Shown one piece after another: positions 58,133-64,000 of a DNA stretch of 64,000 bases (its first letter is position 1; every line of letters starts with the position of its first letter). The stretch spans positions 37,128,527-37,192,526 of the forward strand of contig OY986964.1 in NCBI GenBank assembly GCA_963920575.1. Reading direction: 5' to 3'. The position numbers and the translations under genes are program-made. Under the pieces are notes generated by a model. It searched no databases. It saw only the letters and a program-made list of their open reading frames with translations, and had not been told where the DNA came from. The stretch comes from Narthecium ossifragum. Its lineage: Eukaryota; Streptophyta; Magnoliopsida; Dioscoreales; Nartheciaceae.

Positions 58133-59638
58133 TTAGAGCTTGACGATCTCCGGTATATGGACGGGGTAGCGGTCGATGCAGTCGTCCCAGGGGCCGCCAA
58201 CGGGGGTCTTGACAGAGCGGATGCACTTCCAGACGGCGCTGTTGCACTTGAATCCGCTGCCGAAGCCGATCTGCCACACCCGGTCGCCCCGCCGCATCCT
58301 GCCCTTGGCCTCGATGTAGTTGAGCTCGTACCAGAGCGAGCTGCTGGACGTGTTGCCGAACCGGTGCAGCGTCATCCGGGATGCTTCCACGTGCTCCGCC
58401 GACAGGTCCAGGTTCTTCTGCAGCTCGTCGATCACCGCCCGGCCGCCGGCGTGGATGCAGAAGTGCTCGAAGGCCTGCTTGAAGTCCGGGATGTACGGCT
58501 TCCACTTGGGGTTGATTAGCTTCCGGCCGACCAGGGTGAAGAGGAAGAGGAGCTGCTCCGACGCCGGGAGGACCAGTGGGCCCATGGTCGTGATGTTCGA
58601 CTTGAGCGCCTCGCCGGCGATGGCCATGAGGTCCTTGGAGAGCGATATCCCGGAGATGCCGTCGCCGTCCTCCTCCTCGTACACGCACCGGTACGCCTTG
58701 TCGTCGGCGCCGCGGTGGGTGCGGACGACGTGGAGGAGGCGGTACTTGGCCCGCCGGCTCTCCCGGCTCCTGTTCGACAGCAGGATGGCGGCGGCGCCCA
58801 TTCGGAAGAGACAGTTGGGCAGCAGCATCGACCGCTGCTTCCCCGGGTAGAAGTTTGGGGTGATGATCTCGGTGGAGACGACGAGGACGTTGGAGTTCCG
58901 GTGAACCTGGAGGAGGTCCCGGGCGAGGTCTATGGATATGAGCCCGGCGCTGCAGCCCATGCCGGAGAGGTTGAAGTTGCGGACGTTGGACCGGAGCTTG
59001 TATTTGTTGATGACCATGGCCGAAAGGGACGGCGTCGGCGAGAACAAGCTGCAGTTGACGATGAGGATGTCGATGTCCTTGGGCTTGAGCCCGGTCCTCT
59101 GGATGAGCTGGTCGATGGCCGAGAAGATGACCAGCTGGGCCTCGGCCCGGGAGGCGTCCATGGTGGGATTGGGAGGGATGTAGTGGTTGGCCGGCGGGAG
59201 GCAGGTCTCCTCGCCGAGGCCGGACCGCTCAAGGATCCGCATCTGGAACTGGACGCACTTCTCGTCGAACCCCGAGATCATGCTGGTGTGCTCCATGAAG
59301 GTGGAGTAGGGGACGCGGCAGCAGACCGGCGGCTTGTAGCAGGCGTAGTCGACGAGGAAGACCGGGCGGGGGCGGGACATGAGGTAGATGGTGCCGGCGG
59401 AGACGATGACGAGAGCGGAGACGAGGAGCTGGACGAGGTCGAGGTGGAGGGCGTCCCTGCAGGCGACCATGAGCTGGTCCGGGCCCATCTTGACCAGCTC
59501 CGCCGCGACCACCACCATCACGGGGATGAGTATGAGGGTGATGAAGTGCTTCATCAAGTACTGGTACCCAAACTTCACGTACTCGAGCCGCACCGACCTG
59601 GAGACTGACGTCGGCTGCGGTGGTGCGGCCGTAGGCAT
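58133..59638 (-). CDS. KCS: 3-ketoacyl-CoA synthase (very-long-chain fatty acid elongase)
   Basis: One uninterrupted exon of 501 residues. The longer upstream frame lacks the family's conserved start, so the ATG giving MPTAAPPQPTSVSRS is used. Two membrane helices near the N-terminus (about 32-49 and 66-87) anchor it in the ER. The FAE1-type catalytic triad is visible: Cys229 in NLSGMGCSAG, His396 in FCIHAGGR, Asn429 in HRFGNTSSSS. C-terminal GFGSGFKCNSAVW is the family's binding-loop signature. It condenses malonyl-CoA with acyl-CoA in the first step of elongation for waxes, suberin or sphingolipids; substrate length cannot be read from sequence. It is close to the KCS2/20/11 branch by general look. 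The leader has a (GA)n tract (59667-59690). A broken copy lies at 44216. Confidence 0.96.
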   Translation of the reverse strand: MPTAAPPQPTSVSRSVRLEYVKFGYQYLMKHFITLILIPVMVVVAAELVKMGPDQLMVACRDALHLDLVQLLVSALVIVSAGTIYLMSRPRPVFLVDYACYKPPVCCRVPYSTFMEHTSMISGFDEKCVQFQMRILERSGLGEETCLPPANHYIPPNPTMDASRAEAQLVIFSAIDQLIQRTGLKPKDIDILIVNCSLFSPTPSLSAMVINKYKLRSNVRNFNLSGMGCSAGLISIDLARDLLQVHRNSNVLVVSTEIITPNFYPGKQRSMLLPNCLFRMGAAAILLSNRSRESRRAKYRLLHVVRTHRGADDKAYRCVYEEEDGDGISGISLSKDLMAIAGEALKSNITTMGPLVLPASEQLLFLFTLVGRKLINPKWKPYIPDFKQAFEHFCIHAGGRAVIDELQKNLDLSAEHVEASRMTLHRFGNTSSSSLWYELNYIEAKGRMRRGDRVWQIGFGSGFKCNSAVWKCIRSVKTPVGGPWDDCIDRYPVHIPEIVKL

Positions 59639-61219
59639 GTCTGAGTCCCTCCGGTGAGAATTACTAGAGAGAGAGAGAGAGAGAGAGAGCTTGGATTGGA
59701 ATATGGAACTGGGTCTGGGTCTGAGATACGGCCTACGGGTGAGAGAATTTAAAAGGGTGGAGAGGGCGGGCAATCAATGGGGGTGGATGGGTCGTTGAAC
59801 TCGGGGGACCCATGCGGCCACGTTTTAAGGTTTAGAGATGATACCCCGCCCTGATTGGGGAGTTGGTCCTACTACTTACTCCCTTTTTATCATCGATGCT
59901 TAGTTTACCAGTTCCGCAGTGTGTTTGTTGCGGGGATGGCTCAGTTTGCTCATATCCCGCGCGAGTTCAATTCCGTTGTGGATGTCTTGATGGCGGCTGC
60001 TGTCTAGGTGAATCCTTCGATGCCCCATATGTGAAGCGGCTGGATTTTGGTTTCCATTTTTCTCATTTGTTTTTATCTACTTTTTTAGCCCTCGAGCACA
60101 ATTTATAAACGGTTCCCCACATTTGAGATCCGGTTGCAACTCTTTCTTTTATTTTTTTGTTACCCATACTCCTCCGGGCTCAACTAATTAAAAAAAATAA
60201 AAAATATTGAGTTTGTGGAGCCTGATTGTTCCAGACTCGACCATGACGCACAACACAGAGCTGACGGAGTCCGGGGCAGCCCCCCTGAACAAAAAACGGA
60301 TTTGAAGATCTGTTGATAGGGGTAGTTTATGTAATTTTCTATTCCCTACGTGCTGAAACCGTAGGATATGAGGGTGTGTATGGGCGGCCGTCATTGTAAC
60401 TTGTAATTGGCTCTTTGCCTTTGAGATTGTGAAAAACCTCCAACGACTCCGTGGACGTAGCCTTATTCTGGGGTGAACCACGTAAATCTTGTGTCTGTGC
60501 TTGTTTCTTCTTCTTCCTCCTCCCTTCTAGATCCTAACAAAAAACACTAATCAAGTTTTACTTCGTTAGCCTACCTGTTGTTAGAGCGTCCGCATTAGCT
60601 CTCATTTATAGATTCTATAAACCACAATAAAATGATTCATTTTTTCTTGGTTCAGAGGTTCTTCATCCAACAACACTTCACATTATATACTCGACCATTA
60701 ATTCTCTATGCCACTTAAATATTCATACTTTCATTTTTTTCATTATATATTTTTATTTATTATTTATTGGTCATACTATATTTGATGAAATATATTTGAG
60801 AATAGTCATATATTCAAATAACTATATAATAGTTATATATAATAAATAAAAATATTAAAATTTTGGAAATCTTAATGTATTATTATTTCCTATTCACAAG
60901 AGAAGATGGGTTTGGAGAAGAGATAAACAGATAAATGGGTTTTGAGAATGTTATTTGAAAAATAAAAAAGTTACATTTTTATTATTAAATAACTATATAA
61001 TAGTTATTTGTTACTGTTTGAAATTATTAGAATATAAAAATCATAATATCTTATTATTTCTTATTCATTATACAATATGGGTTCGAATAAAAGATAAATA
61101 GATTTAGATAAAGGATTAGAAAATACCAAAAGTTCATATTATATTATTAAATAATGGATACAATTGCTTGCTATAGATAGTGATACACTATAGCAATTCG
61201 TGGTTTACAGTATTCCTTA
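59639..61219. other. Intergenic, KCS upstream side
   Basis: KCS leader and promoter, then AT-rich DNA. On the + strand at about 59940-60010 the frame reads AHIPREFNSVVDVLMAAA, similar to the last RNase H block of LINEs, a probable tiny relic. Nothing else is recognised. Confidence 0.4.
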
Positions 61220-62078
61220 GGGCATGTTTGGTTGCTGAGAAGTGAGCTGAAGTGAAGTGATTTCTGGGGAGTGAAATGAAGTGAAGTGAAGTGACTTCTG
61301 GGGGGTTTCTGAGTTTTGGTGTTTGGTTGATGTTTGAAGTGAAATATGGTCACCTCAACTATTTAATATTTTAATAATTTCTCTATATTAAAATATTTAA
61401 AAATAATACTATTTTAGATGACGTGGACCAATCACAAGGTGCCACGTGACATGTGGGATCCATTTATATTAATATTTTATTACAGTATGATATTATTAAC
61501 ATTATTTGCACTTAAAAATATTAAAATTAAAACATTAAAATAATATTTTAATATTTTAATATTAATAATTTAATAACTTTTAAATTAAATTATTAGAAAT
61601 AATATTATTTTGGATGACGTGGATCAATCACGAGGTGATACGTGATATGTGAGACCTACTTATATTAATACTTTATTACAGTATAATATTAATGATATTA
61701 TTAACATTATTTGCCACTTAAAATATTAAAATTAAAACATTAAAATAATATTTTAATCTTAAAATATTAATAATTTAATAACTTTAAAATTAAATTATTT
61801 AAAAATAAAATATTATTTTGGATGACGTGGATCAATCACGATGTGATACGTGATATGTGAGACCTATTTATATTAATATTTTATTACATTATAATATTAT
61901 TAATATTATTTCTCATTTCAAATGCTACTTCAAATGACTTCATGCCAAAAAGACCGAAAGTCGAAATGAAAAGTGACAACTTTGGCTACAGTGACTTGGA
62001 AGTGGGGCTGAAATCACTTCAATCCCACTTCCGAGCAACTAAACACATGAAGTGGCTTCACATGAAGCAAACATGCCC
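61220..62078. mobile_element. Harbinger-like element with internal tandem array
   Basis: Ends GGGCATGTTTGGTTGC and GAAGCAAACATGCCC are inverted repeats, with TTA on each side (61217-61219, 62079-62081). Inside are three AT-rich units of about 200 bp, each carrying a GATGACGTGGA(C/T)CAATCAC core (61417, 61613, 61821). Subterminal GAAGTGA / TCACTTC motifs occur at both ends. No coding frame is present. Confidence 0.8.
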
Positions 62079-62336
62079 TTATAAAAGCTATAGAGTTCAT
62101 TTTTCAACCGAACATGCACCGTAGCTCCTCTATTCTCCTCTATAAAGGATTTTGGTTTTCTTACGAAAGCTGATATCGATGCTCTCATAAGGCTGATTAG
62201 TTTAGCCAGCATTATTAATTGCTCGATGCCGGATCGCACGTCTGAGCGCCAAAATATCCAATCCAATAAATACGAGTCAATCTGCTGACGCACCCTTCCA
62301 ATCAAACACATATATGAGGATTGAGGGGGCGTCTGT

Positions 62337-63636
62337 GCATAATGCACCGGACTACTAATCGGTGCATTTTATTAGCCGTTGGATGATGTCTATATGATGC
62401 AGGACAAAGCCCGGACATAACTGAGTCCGATCCGGAGCAGCTCTCGAGGTGATCCGGACGCTTTCGGACTCCATCCATCCGACTCAGATCTCCGGGCAAT
62501 CCCAACCGTCGGATGGGCATAACTTTCGATCCGGGTGTCCGATCGGGGCGTGCGACCAGTCGAAATGACCGGCTCGACGAGCCCGTCAAGAATCATTGAG
62601 ATCGAAGATCTCTCCATGACCTTGACCTCCGGATCTTCAAATTCCTTTTGCCTTTGGTTTAAAAATTCAGTTTTAGTGAAAACTTTCCTTTTTAGACAGT
62701 TTTTTCTGGTCTTCCTATTTTTAGCAAATTTTCTATTTCTAGTAGGTTTTCTCCTCTTGAAATTCCGAGTTTAGTACTTGGATTAGGTTAATTATGTTTG
62801 AGTCCATGTATGAGTTGGTATGGTCTCTCCTTAAACCTATAAAAGGAGGACTTAGGGTTTATAAAGGAGAGTTTTGATGATTAATGAAAGTTAGGGTTTT
62901 TGGTTTGTCTCCTTGAGAAATCTGATTGTCTCTTTCATAGAGAGGTCCACGTTACCTTGCGCCACTATATCATCCAACGGCTAAGATCAAAACCTCATCC
63001 CCTTTCGTTCTCTCACGGACCGATGCCCCTGGGAGGCCGAGCAAATCTCGACGTCGATTAGTTGGCGATCATATATATTGCAAGGTCACCATCCGATGGC
63101 AGGGATGACACGGACTCGGATGCACCATCGGATTGCAGTGGAGGAGCGTGTTACATCAGCGAAGAAGGAGAACGCAGAGGAGGCGACGAGGAGAATATCA
63201 TGCATCTCTATGCTTGTGACTGGCATTTGGACATGTATAAGGACATTTCATAGAGATAGTGATGTTCATAAATGGTGATTGGTCATATTTCTAATTTCCT
63301 GATTTTTTTCATATTTTTCTTCACTCAATCCTCTATTTTTTGCTATGTAATGGCCCATCACTGAACCGTGTTGGAGGCAGGGAAGACTGCCACAATCTAA
63401 CAGTTTTGGTCTTTAAAACCCTGTCAAACCTTCCTCCCTCCCTTCTACCATCTATCCTTCTTGTTCACAGAATCACAGTAATAAGCCCTAGGGGTTGCGA
63501 ACCAAAGAAAGAATAGAAACAGGTGAAGGAGAGGAGAAACAGGGGACGGATGAAGGTTTTTAATTTTAGCCGTTGGATGATATAGACATCATCATCCAAC
63601 GGCTAAAAAGATGCACCGGTTAGTAGTCCGGTGCAT
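62337..63636. mobile_element. Inverted-repeat element with LTR-like interior
   Basis: The left arm CATAATGCACCGGACTACTA ... TTAGCCGTTGGATGATGTCT (62337-62395) is the reverse complement of 63568-63632. The motif CATCCAACGGCTAA recurs at 62972 and again at 63594. The interior 62400-62990 has CCTATAAAAGGAGG and AGGGTTTATAAAGGAGAG, resembling a plant LTR or promoter. No target duplication was found and no protein is encoded. Confidence 0.55.
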
Positions 63637-64000
63637 TATGATATATCTAAAAGCGCCTGGGACTCCGAAGCATGTATGATCATAGAATATAGATAAACAA
63701 ATTATTAGCCTCTCGATCAGTGCGTGTCACTATTCACACCGCATGAATCGAGTACGTAGAAACTGGTTCTTGTGCTATCCTCTCATTCATTAGCTAGCCA
63801 ACCAACAACTATATATACAAAAAGAATTGGTCCATAAGGTGACATGCATGCATGCATCATGTAGCGACAACTACTCAAGTGTTTCTTTGTAGGTTTAAGG
63901 AGCCATGGATCCTAAGTTGACTTGACATATATTAAAAGCACAACTACTAAGGTCTTTCTGAAAGTTTGAGGAGATCTAACCAATAACCACTGAAATGCGG
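63637..64000. other. Right-edge intergenic
   Basis: Unremarkable AT-rich DNA; a GCATGCATGCAT run at 63845 is the only simple pattern. Confidence 0.5.

Noticed and set aside
58715..59608. 297-codon + frame opposite the KCS gene
   Set aside because: Asp/Glu/Val-rich antisense shadow of a GC-rich exon.
62400..62990. Solo LTR
   Set aside because: TATA-like core present, but no TG...CA ends with a 5-bp duplication could be found.

Overview
This window is nuclear DNA of a flowering plant, probably a non-grass monocot. The signs are spliced plant genes with GT-AG introns, several very GC-rich first exons (B-box, KCS and P450 genes) in an AT-rich background, introns of several kb, and dense plant-type transposons: LINE 3' ends, Tourist/Harbinger MITEs, a hAT element, and Mutator-like elements with GC-rich cargo. 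The species cannot be fixed from the sequence alone.

Protein genes, left to right: (1) the 3' two-thirds of a Golgi CASP/CUX1-type coiled-coil protein (+, enters from the left edge, stop at 8178); (2) a Spartan/SprT-like DNA-protein-crosslink protease (+, 9763-12730); (3) RAD23, the ubiquitin shuttle receptor (-, 17275-24117); (4) plastid ribosomal protein uL15c (+, 25934-28244), head to head with RAD23 across a purine-rich spacer; (5) a single-B-box CONSTANS-like factor with a CCT domain (-, 30787-32171); (6) an FLX-like coiled-coil protein (-, 36771-37795, probably with a long 5'UTR intron reaching about 42.4 kb); (7) a broken 3-ketoacyl-CoA synthase copy (-, 44216-45449); (8) cytochrome c oxidase subunit 6b (-, 49207-49866); (9) a CYP735A-type cytokinin trans-hydroxylase (-, 50835-52757); (10) an intact 3-ketoacyl-CoA synthase (-, 58133-59638). 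Exon models were built by hand; for every gene except the cut-off CASP 5' end the reading frame closes exactly across all introns. The genes belong to unrelated pathways (Golgi trafficking, DNA repair, proteasome delivery, plastid translation, transcription, respiration, cytokinin, wax/very-long-chain lipids). There is no sign of a functional gene cluster.

The repeat landscape is the more unusual part. Five elements can be delimited: a non-autonomous hAT with 8-bp target duplication (3188-3860), a 5'-truncated LINE with 11-bp duplication (8784-9219), a Tourist-like MITE in RAD23 (22302-22696, TTA), a Pack-MULE-like element with 9-bp duplication and GC-rich cargo (42609-43393), and a larger Harbinger-like element carrying an internal ~200-bp tandem array (61220-62078, TTA). 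Further inverted-repeat elements lie at 15708-16285, 28405-29220, 43745-44060, 53390-54488 and 62337-63636.

Two structures fit no family I know: a foldback repeat family built of ATCGGTAGT/ACTACCGAT palindromes (four copies plus a fragment), and a 1.4-kb array of GAGAGAAAACTC units followed by its own reverse complement (47022-48432). I see no CRISPR, tRNA, rRNA or prokaryote-type defence system.
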